Shown here piece by piece: positions 35,793 through 43,793 of a stretch of DNA of 43,793 nt. The position numbers and the translations under genes were made by a program. This DNA is from an uncultured Rickettsiales bacterium (GTDB taxonomy: Bacteria > Pseudomonadota > Alphaproteobacteria > UBA8366): contig CAJWTF010000015.1 in NCBI GenBank assembly GCA_913046825.1, forward strand, positions 1 to 43,793. The letters run 5' to 3'. The notes under the pieces were generated by a model, which searched no databases, was not told where the DNA came from, and saw nothing but the letters and a program-made list of their open reading frames with translations. The first letter of the stretch is position 1. Every line of letters begins with the position of its first letter.

Positions 35793-38321
35793 TTACAAGG
35801 TTCGGGCGACTTCCTCGGATTCGAAGCATTCGATTACATCGCCATTCTTGATATCGTCGTAATTCTCGAACGCCATACCGCATTCGTAACCCTGTTGTAC
35901 ATCGCGGACATCGTCCTTGAAGCGCCGCAGAGATTTTAAGCTGCCCTCGAAAATGACCACGTCATCTCGCAACAAGCGTACCTTATTGCCACGCTTGAAC
36001 ATGCCTTCCGTGACCATGCAACCGGCAGCTTTACCCGCACGGGTGACGCTGAAGACATCGCGGACTTCCGCATAACCAATTTGACGTTCGCGAATTTCTG
36101 GCGCCAATAGGCCTTCCATCAATTGCTTCATATCGTCGAGCACGTTGTAGATAATCGAATAATACCGAATATCGACATGTTCTTGCTGCGCTTGGAGGCG
36201 CGCTTGCGGATTGGCTCGCACATTGAAGCCGATGACGAGCCCTCCGACCGATTTCGCAAGAATGATGTCGGATTCAGTGATGCCACCAACAGCGCTGTGC
36301 ATGACCTGGACTTTCACTTCGTCCGTGGACATATTTTCTAGAGAACCAATAATAGCTTCGATAGACCCCTGGACGTCGCCGCGAATGATGATCGGCAATT
36401 CCTGAGCTTCTCCCGCCTGGATTTGATCAAACATCTGCTCGAGTGTTCCACGAGCGCCGACCGCAAGTGATTTCTGGCGTTCAGCCCGTTGCCGGTATTC
36501 CGTGATTTCACGCGCCCGGGCTTCGTCTTCGACAGCAACGAACTCATCACCGGCCGCCGGTGCGCCTTGAAGGCCCAAGACCTCGACTGGCTCAGACGGT
36601 CCCGCCACCTTGATCGGCTGTCCTCGATCGTCGATCAGAGCCCTAGCACGGCCCCATTCGTTTCCGGCGATGAAGACATCGCCTTGTTTCAGGGTACCTC
36701 TCTGGATCAGGACGGTCGCGACAACACCGCGACCCTTCTCCAACTTCGCTTCGATGACCGCACCTTGCGCTAAGCGGTTGGCATTGCTCTTAAGTTCGAG
36801 AATTTCCGCCTGCAGCAGAATAGCTTCCTCGAGCTTGTCTAGGTTTGTCCGCTTAATGGCGGAGACTTCAACATCCTGAACATCGCCACCCATGCTCTCG
36901 ACAACTATTTCCTGACTCAGTAAATCATTGCGCACCTTATCCGCACTCGCATCGGGACGATCGATCTTATTGATCGCGATGATGATCGGCACGCCAGCCG
37001 CTTTGGCGTGGTTGAGCGCTTCAATCGTTTGCGGCTGCACACCGTCATCGGCCGCGACCACCAGAACAACGATATCCGTGACCTGCGAACCGCGTGCACG
37101 CATGGCGGTAAAAGCGGCATGACCGGGTGTATCAATAAAGGTGATCTTCTGTCCGCCCGATAATACGACTTGATAGGCACCGATATGCTGTGTGATGCCA
37201 CCGGCTTCGCCGGCCGCCACATCGCTCGACCGTAAAGCGTCTAGCAAAGAAGTCTTGCCATGATCGACATGACCCATGACCGCAACCACTGGTGCGCGCG
37301 ATGTGAGATCCTCTTCGCGGTCCTCCTCGCCGTCCATGCCGATTTCAACATCCGCCTCGGAGACCAGTTTCGCCTTATGGCCGAAGTCGGCGACGATTAA
37401 CTCTGCCGTTTCGGCTTCAAGCACATGGTTTACGTTCGCCATTATATCCAGTCGCATCAATGCTTTGACGACATCTATTCCACGCACAGCCATTCGGTTA
37501 GCAAGGTCAGCGACGGAAATCGTTTCCGGAATTACTACTTCGCGCACAACTTTCCGCACCCCCCCACTCGCGCGCTCTTCTTTTACACGCTGGCGCTCAC
37601 GTTCGCGCGCCCGTTTCACCGCAGCCAGACTCCTTACGCGATCTTCCTCAGATCCGTCCGCAGCATCCAAAGCCTGTGTAATGGTCAGCTTGCGATCCCG
37701 CCTTTTCGGCTCATTGCGGGATCTTGGCGTCGGCCGGTCCGCATCAGGCTTGCTTGGGCGCCGTGCTGACGGACTTGCCGGTTTAACTTCGGTCCGTGCC
37801 GCTTCCGCGCGTTTTGGCCGCGCCGAGGTTTGGGGCGGCGGCACCGTACTAGCGATCTCTTCCGGCGTTACTTCAGGCGCCGCTTCTTGCGGCGCTTCCT
37901 CTTCGGCCTTCTTACGAGCTTCGTCTTCAGCCAAACGCTTTGCTTCTTTAGCCGCCGCTTCTTGCTGTTTCTGGTCTTTGGCTTCGGCTATTTGGCGCTG
38001 TTCTTCGTCTTGGACCGCACCACGTAGTGCACGCATCCGCGCCGCACGCTCCTCTTCGGTAAGATTACCAAGATCCGGTGTGCTCAGTTGTTGCTCTTCA
38101 GTGGGCGTCACCGCGGGAGCCGGCATATCTGTGACAGCACGCATGTTACCACCAGCACCCCGTTCAAAGGTGCGTTTCTTCTTCACCTCGACGGTCACAG
38201 CCTTCGTGCGTCCGTGGCTAAAGCTTTGCCGGACTTGTCCTGTCTCGACTGTCTTCTTCAGCTCCAGTCGTCCCGGCCGGCGAAGCGTCAGTTTACCGTC
38301 TTGTTCGTTGTTCTGCGTCAT
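35793..38321 (-). CDS. infB: Translation initiation factor IF-2
   Basis: 842 residues. The N-terminal IF2_N part ([20 protein letters not shown]) is followed by a long charged, alanine-rich, coiled region. The GTPase has [20 protein letters not shown] (G1), [15 protein letters not shown] (G3) and INKIDRPDA (G4), and the C-terminal domains end near [15 protein letters not shown]. It brings fMet-tRNA to the 30S subunit. Its start overlaps the stop of ylxR by 4 bases. Confidence 0.97.
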   Translation of the reverse strand: MTQNNEQDGKLTLRRPGRLELKKTVETGQVRQSFSHGRTKAVTVEVKKKRTFERGAGGNMRAVTDMPAPAVTPTEEQQLSTPDLGNLTEEERAARMRALRGAVQDEEQRQIAEAKDQKQQEAAAKEAKRLAEDEARKKAEEEAPQEAAPEVTPEEIASTVPPPQTSARPKRAEAARTEVKPASPSARRPSKPDADRPTPRSRNEPKRRDRKLTITQALDAADGSEEDRVRSLAAVKRARERERQRVKEERASGGVRKVVREVVIPETISVADLANRMAVRGIDVVKALMRLDIMANVNHVLEAETAELIVADFGHKAKLVSEADVEIGMDGEEDREEDLTSRAPVVAVMGHVDHGKTSLLDALRSSDVAAGEAGGITQHIGAYQVVLSGGQKITFIDTPGHAAFTAMRARGSQVTDIVVLVVAADDGVQPQTIEALNHAKAAGVPIIIAINKIDRPDASADKVRNDLLSQEIVVESMGGDVQDVEVSAIKRTNLDKLEEAILLQAEILELKSNANRLAQGAVIEAKLEKGRGVVATVLIQRGTLKQGDVFIAGNEWGRARALIDDRGQPIKVAGPSEPVEVLGLQGAPAAGDEFVAVEDEARAREITEYRQRAERQKSLAVGARGTLEQMFDQIQAGEAQELPIIIRGDVQGSIEAIIGSLENMSTDEVKVQVMHSAVGGITESDIILAKSVGGLVIGFNVRANPQARLQAQQEHVDIRYYSIIYNVLDDMKQLMEGLLAPEIRERQIGYAEVRDVFSVTRAGKAAGCMVTEGMFKRGNKVRLLRDDVVIFEGSLKSLRRFKDDVRDVQQGYECGMAFENYDDIKNGDVIECFESEEVARTL

Positions 38322-38944
38322 TCGTTACCCCATTCACCGCCAGCGGTCCGAAAACCGTTTAATCGCTGCGCCTCGGTGCGCAACTTATTCGCAAGACCGC
38401 CATGTGCCAGCACAACATGTACCGCCCGATCTCGCCCAAACGCTCGGCCGAGTTCTTCTGCCCGGAGGACTCTTAACACCGGACTACCTTTCGACAACGC
38501 TTTAAATTTATCACGCGCGTTCTGCGCACAATCCTCGGCCTGCACCAATACGTCACCGGTACCATCCGTTATCCACGCCTTGGTCTTTTCAAATCCGGAC
38601 ACAGCCTCTCCGGCGCGGCGCGCCAATGCAACCAGATCGATACATCTTTTTGCCAACAAGAACTCGACTTGATCGGATAAATCGGATGTTACCGCAACTT
38701 GCCGGCGCGCTGCGCGGGCAAACCGGTTATTTTTTACCGCCGCATCGACTTGCGGCCGGCCGGCACCGACCCAAAATCCGCGCCCTGGTAGTTTAGAGAG
38801 GATATCGGGGACGACGTTATTCTCAGGCCCGACGACAAATCGGATACCCTCGTCGCGCGACAGATCGCCGCCCTCGACGATGCAGCGCCGGCTTCCGCCG
38901 GCCCGCTCACCCGATTCCTCAACATTTGTCACCAAATCCAACAT
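38318..38944 (-). CDS. ylxR: YlxR/DUF448 RNA-binding protein with L7Ae-like domain
   Basis: 208 residues. N-terminal DUF448 is seen as [20 protein letters not shown] and [19 protein letters not shown]; the second part ([51 protein letters not shown]) resembles the L7Ae-type RNA-binding fold. This two-domain form is common in alphaproteobacteria. It is always placed between nusA and infB and is taken to be an RNA-binding or nucleoid-associated factor; precise role uncertain. Confidence 0.9.
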   Translation of the reverse strand: MLDLVTNVEESGERAGGSRRCIVEGGDLSRDEGIRFVVGPENNVVPDILSKLPGRGFWVGAGRPQVDAAVKNNRFARAARRQVAVTSDLSDQVEFLLAKRCIDLVALARRAGEAVSGFEKTKAWITDGTGDVLVQAEDCAQNARDKFKALSKGSPVLRVLRAEELGRAFGRDRAVHVVLAHGGLANKLRTEAQRLNGFRTAGGEWGNE

Positions 38945-38962
38945 CTCTCTCGTCTATCGCCC

Positions 38963-40558
38963 TCATACCGAAGCAGCTTCGGACTCGATGGCCGAATTAT
39001 CTTCCGATTCAATTTCTTGAGCCGCGGCCAACTCTTCCGCGGTAAACCAACCGGCCGCGATACGCGCCGACATGATAAGGTCATTCGCCAAATTGAGATC
39101 AAGGCCGAATTCGCGCAAATAACCTTCTTCCGAATCGGTCAACTCATCGCCAGCCAAATCAGCAAAGTCTTCTAGTGTTTTGATTTCACGCTGGCCCAGC
39201 GCCACCAACATCGCATCATTCAGACCTTCGATGGCCGCCAATTCATCTTCGATACCCAGCTCCCGGCGTTGCTCCGCGAAGCGGGCCGTCTCGGCTTCAA
39301 GGAATTCGCGCGCACGGCTTTGCAGCTCCTGGGCAATTTCCTCTTCGAAACCTTCGATTGAGGCCAGGTCTTCAAGCGGCACAAAGGCCACTTCCTCAAC
39401 ACTGGAAAACCCTTCCGTGACCAATAGATGCGCCAGCACGTCGTCGACATCCAATTCGGTCACGAAACGTTCGCTCAGATCGCGCCGTTCTTGCTGGCGG
39501 CGGTCGCTTTCTTCTTCCTCGGTAAGGATATCGATTTCCCAACCGGTCAACATCGATGCGAGCCGAACATTTTGCCCGCGCCGACCGATGGCCAGGCTGA
39601 GTTGTTCGTCCGGCACCACAACCTCAATCTTACCGGCGTCTTCGTCGAGCACGACTTTCGCGACTTCCGCCGGCGCCAAAGCGTTGACGACAAATGTCGC
39701 CGTGTCCAACGACCACGGAATAATATCGATCTTCTCGCCCTGCAATTCGGCAACAACCGCTTGCACGCGGCTGCCGCGCATACCGACGCAGGCGCCAACG
39801 GGATCAATACTGGAGTCATGCGATAGAACCGCGATTTTCGCACGGCTGCCCGGATCGCGCGCCACCGCCTTGATGTCGATTATGCCGTCGTAAATCTCCG
39901 GCACTTCTTGGCCAAACAACTTGGTCATGAAATTCGGATGCGCCCGAGACAGGAAAATCTGCGGGCCTCGCATTTCGCGTCGCACGTCGTAGATATAAGC
40001 GCGCACGCGGTCGCCACGGCGGAAACTCTCGCGCGGCAATAATTCCTCGCGGCGAAGCACCGCTTCCGCTCGGCCCAGATCGACAGTCACATTGCCGAAT
40101 TCGATACGCTTGACCAGTCCGTTCACGACTTCGCCCGCGCGATCCTTGTACTCCTCGAACTGGCGTTCGCGTTCAGCTTCCCGCACTTTTTGCACGATAA
40201 CCTGTTTCGCAGTCTGCGCGGCAATGCGGCCAAAGTCGATAGGGGGCAACGGATCAACAATGAACTCACCCAGTACCGCGTCGTTCTTACGGTGATGCGC
40301 TTCTGGCAACGTGAGCTGGGTGACCTCGTTTTCGATTTCCTCGACGACCTCAATATAACGCGCCAAGCTAATCTCACCGGACTTCCGGTCAATGACTGCA
40401 CGAATATCGTGCTCTTGGCCATATTTCGATCGTCCAGCCTTTTGGATTGCCTGTTCCATCGCATCCAGCACTTGCTCGCGATCAATCGACTTTTCGCGTG
40501 CAACCGCATCCGCAACTTGTAGGAGTTCAGTCTTCTGAACGACGGCCGTATCCACCAT
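38963..40558 (-). CDS. nusA: Transcription termination/antitermination factor NusA
   Basis: 531 residues from the ATG at 40558; an open frame extends 19 codons upstream without similarity. ELLQVADAVAREKSIDREQV starts the N-terminal domain; S1 (GDRVRAYIYDVRREMRGPQ), KH1 and KH2 (IDPVGACVGMRGSRVQAVV, LAIGRRGQNVRLASMLTGW) follow, then two helix-hairpin repeats with an acidic end. NusA binds RNA polymerase and modulates pausing, termination and antitermination. It follows rimP by 4 bases. Confidence 0.97.
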   Translation of the reverse strand: MVDTAVVQKTELLQVADAVAREKSIDREQVLDAMEQAIQKAGRSKYGQEHDIRAVIDRKSGEISLARYIEVVEEIENEVTQLTLPEAHHRKNDAVLGEFIVDPLPPIDFGRIAAQTAKQVIVQKVREAERERQFEEYKDRAGEVVNGLVKRIEFGNVTVDLGRAEAVLRREELLPRESFRRGDRVRAYIYDVRREMRGPQIFLSRAHPNFMTKLFGQEVPEIYDGIIDIKAVARDPGSRAKIAVLSHDSSIDPVGACVGMRGSRVQAVVAELQGEKIDIIPWSLDTATFVVNALAPAEVAKVVLDEDAGKIEVVVPDEQLSLAIGRRGQNVRLASMLTGWEIDILTEEEESDRRQQERRDLSERFVTELDVDDVLAHLLVTEGFSSVEEVAFVPLEDLASIEGFEEEIAQELQSRAREFLEAETARFAEQRRELGIEDELAAIEGLNDAMLVALGQREIKTLEDFADLAGDELTDSEEGYLREFGLDLNLANDLIMSARIAAGWFTAEELAAAQEIESEDNSAIESEAASV

Positions 40559-40562
40559 ATTC

Positions 40563-41057
40563 TTACGCTCGCCCTTGTTTGGCTGCCTCGACCGATCCGG
40601 CCGCCAGCAACTCATCGGTAAGTATCAGCTTGGCATTGTCGATATCATTGAACGGCAGTGCTTTCGCCCCATCTTCGGTCACGATCGTCACAACGTCGTC
40701 GGCATAACCCGCCAAGACGCCGCGAAACCGCTTTTGTCCATCCTGCGCCGCGCGCAATTCGATCTTCGCTTCCAACCCGGAATACTTTTCGAAATCGCGT
40801 TGGCGTAACAGCGGCCGATCCAATCCGGGAGAACTTACTTCCAGCGTGTAGGCGCCAGAAATTGGGTCTTCTACATCCAGCACCGCCGATACGGCCCGGC
40901 TGATAGCAGCACAATCTTCAACCGTCATCGCCGTATCGTCATGCCGTTCCGCCATGATTTGCAGCGTCGGCCGTGTAGACCCGATCATTTTCACCTGAAC
41001 AACGGCAAAGCCGAGGTCATTTAAAGTCGGTGCAATTAGCTTCTCGACAGCCTGCAT
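40563..41057 (-). CDS. rimP: Ribosome maturation factor RimP
   Basis: 164 residues. LIAPTLNDLGFAVVQVKMIG, the acidic block VEDCAAISRAVSAVLDVEDP, and SGAYTLEVSSPGLDRPLLRQ are characteristic; the C-terminal SH3-like half follows. RimP is needed for 30S maturation. First gene of the nus operon; a strong hairpin with a T tract ends 26 bases before its start. Confidence 0.95.
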   Translation of the reverse strand: MQAVEKLIAPTLNDLGFAVVQVKMIGSTRPTLQIMAERHDDTAMTVEDCAAISRAVSAVLDVEDPISGAYTLEVSSPGLDRPLLRQRDFEKYSGLEAKIELRAAQDGQKRFRGVLAGYADDVVTIVTEDGAKALPFNDIDNAKLILTDELLAAGSVEAAKQGRA

Positions 41058-41083
41058 TTACGACGTACTCAACTCCACCAACT

Positions 41084-41109
41084 AAAAAGGGCGGGCCCAC
41101 GGCCCACCC
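41084..41109 (-). terminator. Strong terminator or attenuator just upstream of rimP
   Basis: On the minus strand GGGTGGGCC-GTG-GGCCCGCCC is followed by five T. The 9-bp stem contains only one G-T pair. It lies after trmB and 26 bases ahead of the rimP ATG, so it either ends trmB mRNA or acts as an attenuator in the rimP-nusA leader. Confidence 0.75.
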
Positions 41110-41217
41110 ACTATAATCTGTACCGCGATACAAACACCGTACCGTATGGGATTCATTCACGGCTATGTAGTAGATTTGGACTCAGTATACAAGAAAATTC
41201 TAGTGATTCCCGGCGTA

Positions 41218-41913
41218 CTAGAGCCGTTTACGGCGCCGAAAACGAAGATACACACACTGCCGGCCCGCTGCCAATGCCTTGCCTTCATAGCGGGTTGACG
41301 GCCAATCGGACGGGCGTTCCCGCCAATCGCGGGCGGAGACCGCTGACCATTCGAAATCGCCGTGCGCGCGGACATGATGAAGCGTCCATCGGATATAACC
41401 CATTTCGTCGCTGGCGACGCGCAGTTCACCATCGTCCCGCAAGAGCCGAGCTAACGATGTCAAGTTTTCTGGATTGATAAACCGCCGGTTCGCATGCCGG
41501 TTCTTCGGCCATGGGTCGGGAAACAGAACGAAGGCCCTGGCGATTGACGCGTCGGCAACGCGATCGAGTAATGGCCGGGCGTCATCAGCATGAAGACGGA
41601 TGTTTTGGAGTCCGCGATCTTCAACATCAGTCAGCAGCCGAGCGATCCCGTTTATGAACGGCTCGCAGCCGATAAAACCCACATCGGGATTTTCAGCTGC
41701 TTGCGCGGCCATGTGCTCGCCGCCGCCAAACCCGATTTCCAACCAGTATTCGCGCGCGACTGCAAATAGCGTTGATGGATCGATCAAATCGTCGCCGGTC
41801 GGTATTTCTAATTTCGGCAGCAATTCTTGCAGCAGTCGACCCCGCCCTACGCGCAAGCGCCGACCATGGCGTCTGCCATAAAACCGTCGTGGTGTGCGAT
41901 TATCCGCCACCAT
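41218..41913 (-). CDS. trmB: tRNA (guanine-N7)-methyltransferase
   Basis: 231 residues. Basic N-terminus RRFYGRRHGRRLRVGRGRLL, SAM-binding YWLEIGFGGGEHMAAQA, IGCEPFINGIARLL, LHADDARPLLDRV, and the catalytic/tRNA block VLFPDPWPKNRHANRRFI. It makes m7G46 in tRNA. It lies 21 bases after metK, which makes its SAM donor, and is probably on the same mRNA. Confidence 0.95.
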   Translation of the reverse strand: MVADNRTPRRFYGRRHGRRLRVGRGRLLQELLPKLEIPTGDDLIDPSTLFAVAREYWLEIGFGGGEHMAAQAAENPDVGFIGCEPFINGIARLLTDVEDRGLQNIRLHADDARPLLDRVADASIARAFVLFPDPWPKNRHANRRFINPENLTSLARLLRDDGELRVASDEMGYIRWTLHHVRAHGDFEWSAVSARDWRERPSDWPSTRYEGKALAAGRQCVYLRFRRRKRL

Positions 41914-41934
41914 TCATATGCCCTTTGGCAAGCG

Positions 41935-43104
41935 TCAGGTGAGCGCCGACTTTAACGCGTCGACGAGGTCCGTGCGCTCCCAGGAAAATCCGCCGTCGGC
42001 TTCCGGCTCGCGACCGAAATGCCCATAAGCCGCGGTCCTGGCATAGATTGGACGGCTCAATTGTAGATGCTCGCGAATACCACGCGGACTGAGATCCATT
42101 GCTTCCTGAACGGCCTCTGCCAACTTGCCGTCGTCGACGCGACCCGTATCGGCTGTGTTAACATAGACGGAGAGCGGTTTAGAGACGCCGATTGCGTAGG
42201 CGATTTGAATCGTGCAACGGTCCGCCAAATCGGCCGCGACGACGTTTTTTGCAACATAGCGCGCTGCATAAGCCGCCGAACGGTCGACTTTCGTCGGATC
42301 CTTGCCCGAAAATGCACCACCTCCGTGCGGCGCGGAGCCACCATATGTGTCGACAATGATTTTGCGGCCCGTCAAGCCGGCATCGCCGTCGGGACCACCG
42401 ATCACGAACCGTCCGGTCGGGTTCACATAGAACTCATCCTCGGGACACATCCAGCCTTCAGGCAGAACTTTCAATACGTGGGGGCGAACTAATTCCCGCA
42501 CTTCTTTTTGCTCCATCCCTTCGACATGCTGGGTTGAGACGACAACCGAGGTGATTCCCACGGGCTGGCCGTTTTCGTACTGAACGGTCAATTGGCTTTT
42601 CGAATCTGGCCCAATTCCCGGCAAGTCGCCGGTATGGCGCGCATCGGCCATACTTTTCAAAATTTGGTGACTGTACTGGATCGGCGCCGGCATCAACACT
42701 GGTGTCTCGCGGCAGGCGTAACCGAACATCAATCCTTGGTCACCCGCACCTTCATCCTTGTTGCCGGCCGCATCGACGCCCTGCGCGATATCGGCGGATT
42801 GAGAATGAACATAGCATTGCACATCCATGGTCTCCCAATGGAAACCATCTTGTTCATAGCCGATCTCCCGGACGCTCTTGCGTGCAAGCTCCTCGAGCAT
42901 CTCGTGCGAAATGCTGTCCGGCCCGCGCACTTCGCCCGCCATGATGACCCGATTGGTCGTGGTCAGGGTTTCGCAGCCGACGCGCGCATTCTCGCCGCTT
43001 GCCATATAGACGTCGACGACTTCATCGGAAATGCGGTCGGAAATTTTATCGGGGTGTCCTTCGGACACGGATTCGCTAGTAAAAAGATAGTCGCCGTTAC
43101 TCAC
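41935..43104 (-). CDS. metK: S-adenosylmethionine synthetase
   Basis: 389 residues from a GTG at 43104 with ribosome site aagggg. Catalytic [64 protein letters not shown] and the loop [20 protein letters not shown] are all standard. It makes SAM from methionine and ATP. The leader has hairpins and a short open frame; a known SAM-sensing riboswitch was not recognised. Confidence 0.97.
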   Translation of the reverse strand: MSNGDYLFTSESVSEGHPDKISDRISDEVVDVYMASGENARVGCETLTTTNRVIMAGEVRGPDSISHEMLEELARKSVREIGYEQDGFHWETMDVQCYVHSQSADIAQGVDAAGNKDEGAGDQGLMFGYACRETPVLMPAPIQYSHQILKSMADARHTGDLPGIGPDSKSQLTVQYENGQPVGITSVVVSTQHVEGMEQKEVRELVRPHVLKVLPEGWMCPEDEFYVNPTGRFVIGGPDGDAGLTGRKIIVDTYGGSAPHGGGAFSGKDPTKVDRSAAYAARYVAKNVVAADLADRCTIQIAYAIGVSKPLSVYVNTADTGRVDDGKLAEAVQEAMDLSPRGIREHLQLSRPIYARTAAYGHFGREPEADGGFSWERTDLVDALKSALT

Positions 43105-43107
43105 GCC

Positions 43108-43179
43108 TCACCCCTTCATTTCGATGATTGTCCGGGCGGCGCTTCTGTCGTCACGCCGCAGAGGGTTTTTCCGCCACAT
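43108..43179 (-). other. Possible short leader ORF with hairpins ahead of metK
   Basis: ATG at 43179 opens a 23-codon frame (MWRKNPLRRDDR...), ending in TGA 3 bases before the metK GTG. No ribosome site is visible for it. The same stretch holds two hairpins: CGCCA/TGGCG around the ATG and GCGGCG/CGCCGC just after. It may be a structured leader rather than coding sequence. A TTGACG at 43222-43217 is a possible -35. Confidence 0.3.
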
Positions 43180-43263
43180 GGTGGGTTGGCGCCCTTGTCG
43201 CAATCTTTCGCATGATCGTCAAGGGAACGAGATTAAAACATTTCCGGCGTCTCTCAAGCGGCC

Positions 43264-43684
43264 TCAATCCGATAGCTAGCGTACTAACCCGAATAGACAT
43301 TTTCTAATAGCCGGATCTGCTATTTTTTAATACGCGCGCACGAGTTCCAATGTCTCGCGTTGCGTTAACAACTCAGACGACCCAATGGCGGCGTCATCGG
43401 AAACAACAGCCTCAGCAGACCCCTCTTCTATATCGTAAAAAATAGGCGGTGGACGCATTCAGAACGTGCGAAATATCAAACAGTCGGCTGCCCCGTATCC
43501 GATTGGCGCCTCGTTCATATTTTTGCGCCTGCTGAAAGGTGAACCTAAGAGCTTCGCCTAGTTTTTACTGACTCAGCCCCAACAGAGTTCGACGCAACCT
43601 AACCCGGGTACCTGCATGAATATCAATAGGGTTTGGGTTACCCGGGCTCTTCGCGACTGAGTTTAGTGTTTTTTGTGTTGGCAT
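43264..43684 (-). pseudogene. Degraded XRE-family HTH regulator
   Basis: From the ATG at 43684 the minus strand reads MPTQKTLNSVAKS, HAGTRVRLRRTLLGLSQ, then TAA at 43567-43565 where the family has Glu/Gln, then KLGEALRFTFQQAQKYERGA and SRLFDISHVLN. At the six-A run 43437-43442 the frame shifts to FYDIEEGSAEAVVSDD and LTQRETLELVRAY, a second TAA at 43329-43327, KIADPAIRKCLFGLVR, and a TAG at 43278-43276 before the last TGA. The family is the XRE regulator commonly encoded directly upstream of metK in alphaproteobacteria. At least three stops and one shift make it non-functional. Confidence 0.8.
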
Positions 43685-43732
43685 TTGCAACCTCGATCCA
43701 AACTTGATCGTGGAAGTCGACCGCCCCCACGC

Positions 43733-43761
43733 AGCTATTGCATGGTGAGTCTATTTGTCAA
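43733..43761 (-). promoter_or_regulatory. Candidate promoter upstream of the broken XRE gene
   Basis: On the minus strand TTGACA (43761-43756) is a perfect -35, followed after 17 bases by ATAGCT (43738-43733). It could still drive transcription through the pseudogene towards metK. Confidence 0.35.
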
Positions 43762-43793
43762 TTCACGTTTTATATTTCCCCTCACGCCACGAA

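Noticed and set aside
37276..38505. A 409-codon open frame on the plus strand
   Set aside because: It lies wholly opposite infB and the end of ylxR; its serine/arginine-rich composition is that of an antisense shadow of an alanine/glutamate-rich gene.
43105..43263. Known SAM riboswitch (SAM-II or SAM/SAH) upstream of metK
   Set aside because: The short conserved cores of these classes were not seen; hairpins are present but do not match. A covariance search would settle it.

Overview
This window reads as chromosomal core DNA from an alphaproteobacterium, probably of the Rhodospirillales type. The evidence is the mutM-rpsT-dnaA-dnaN-recF-gyrB block, the fabA-fabB-fabI cluster, the rimP-nusA-ylxR-infB-rbfA-truB-rpsO-pnp superoperon next to metK-trmB, a RegB/RegA redox two-component pair, an Irr-type Fur regulator, and a mutM | ubiE-ubiB-coaBC-dut divergon. 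No rRNA, tRNA, CRISPR array, insertion sequence or prophage was seen.

Layout. (1) 1-900 holds decayed genes: the tail of a metallophosphoesterase and an EAL-like gene broken by a stop and a frameshift. (2) 0.9-7.4 kb carries regA and regB (-), a histidine phosphatase, two envelope-type proteins, a divergent CobD/CbiB homologue, a DUF429-like protein and an ankyrin-repeat protein. (3) 7.6-11.6 kb carries a DUF4149 membrane protein, a YcgN-type cysteine-cluster protein, irr, then a compact rubrerythrin / GlpC-like Fe-S protein / DUF3501 cluster that looks like a peroxide and iron-sulfur module. (4) 11.7-15.5 kb carries an SH3 protein and a 2-hydroxyacid dehydrogenase whose start codons overlap, then an Rrf2 regulator-cysK-moeB sulfur group in which cysK has a one-base frameshift. 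(5) 15.5-21.7 kb carries dut, coaBC, ubiB and ubiE on the minus strand and mutM, a small exported protein and an enoyl-CoA hydratase on the plus strand. (6) 21.8-29.0 kb carries rpsT, dnaA, dnaN, recF and gyrB. (7) 29.0-31.7 kb is the unsaturated fatty acid cluster fabABI, separated from the convergent pnp by a symmetrical terminator. (8) 31.7-43.1 kb is a long minus-strand run metK-trmB, then rimP-nusA-ylxR-infB-rbfA-truB-rpsO-pnp, for transcription, translation and RNA turnover. (9) 43.1-43.8 kb holds the metK leader and an XRE regulator broken by several stops.

How it fits together. Three regulators of redox or iron state (RegBA, Irr and possibly the Rrf2 protein) sit close to their likely outputs: peroxide defence, ubiquinone synthesis and cysteine synthesis. 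The rest is housekeeping: replication, fatty acid synthesis, translation initiation and RNA decay. Signals not explained by the genes are concentrated in leaders: interleaved inverted repeats before pnp, a strong terminator-like hairpin 26 nt before rimP, paired GANTC sites before both dnaA and dnaN, and a recF gene lacking any standard start codon in the right place. Four genes are broken (two at the left edge, cysK, XRE), so either gene decay is under way or, for the homopolymer cases, the sequence contains single-base errors.
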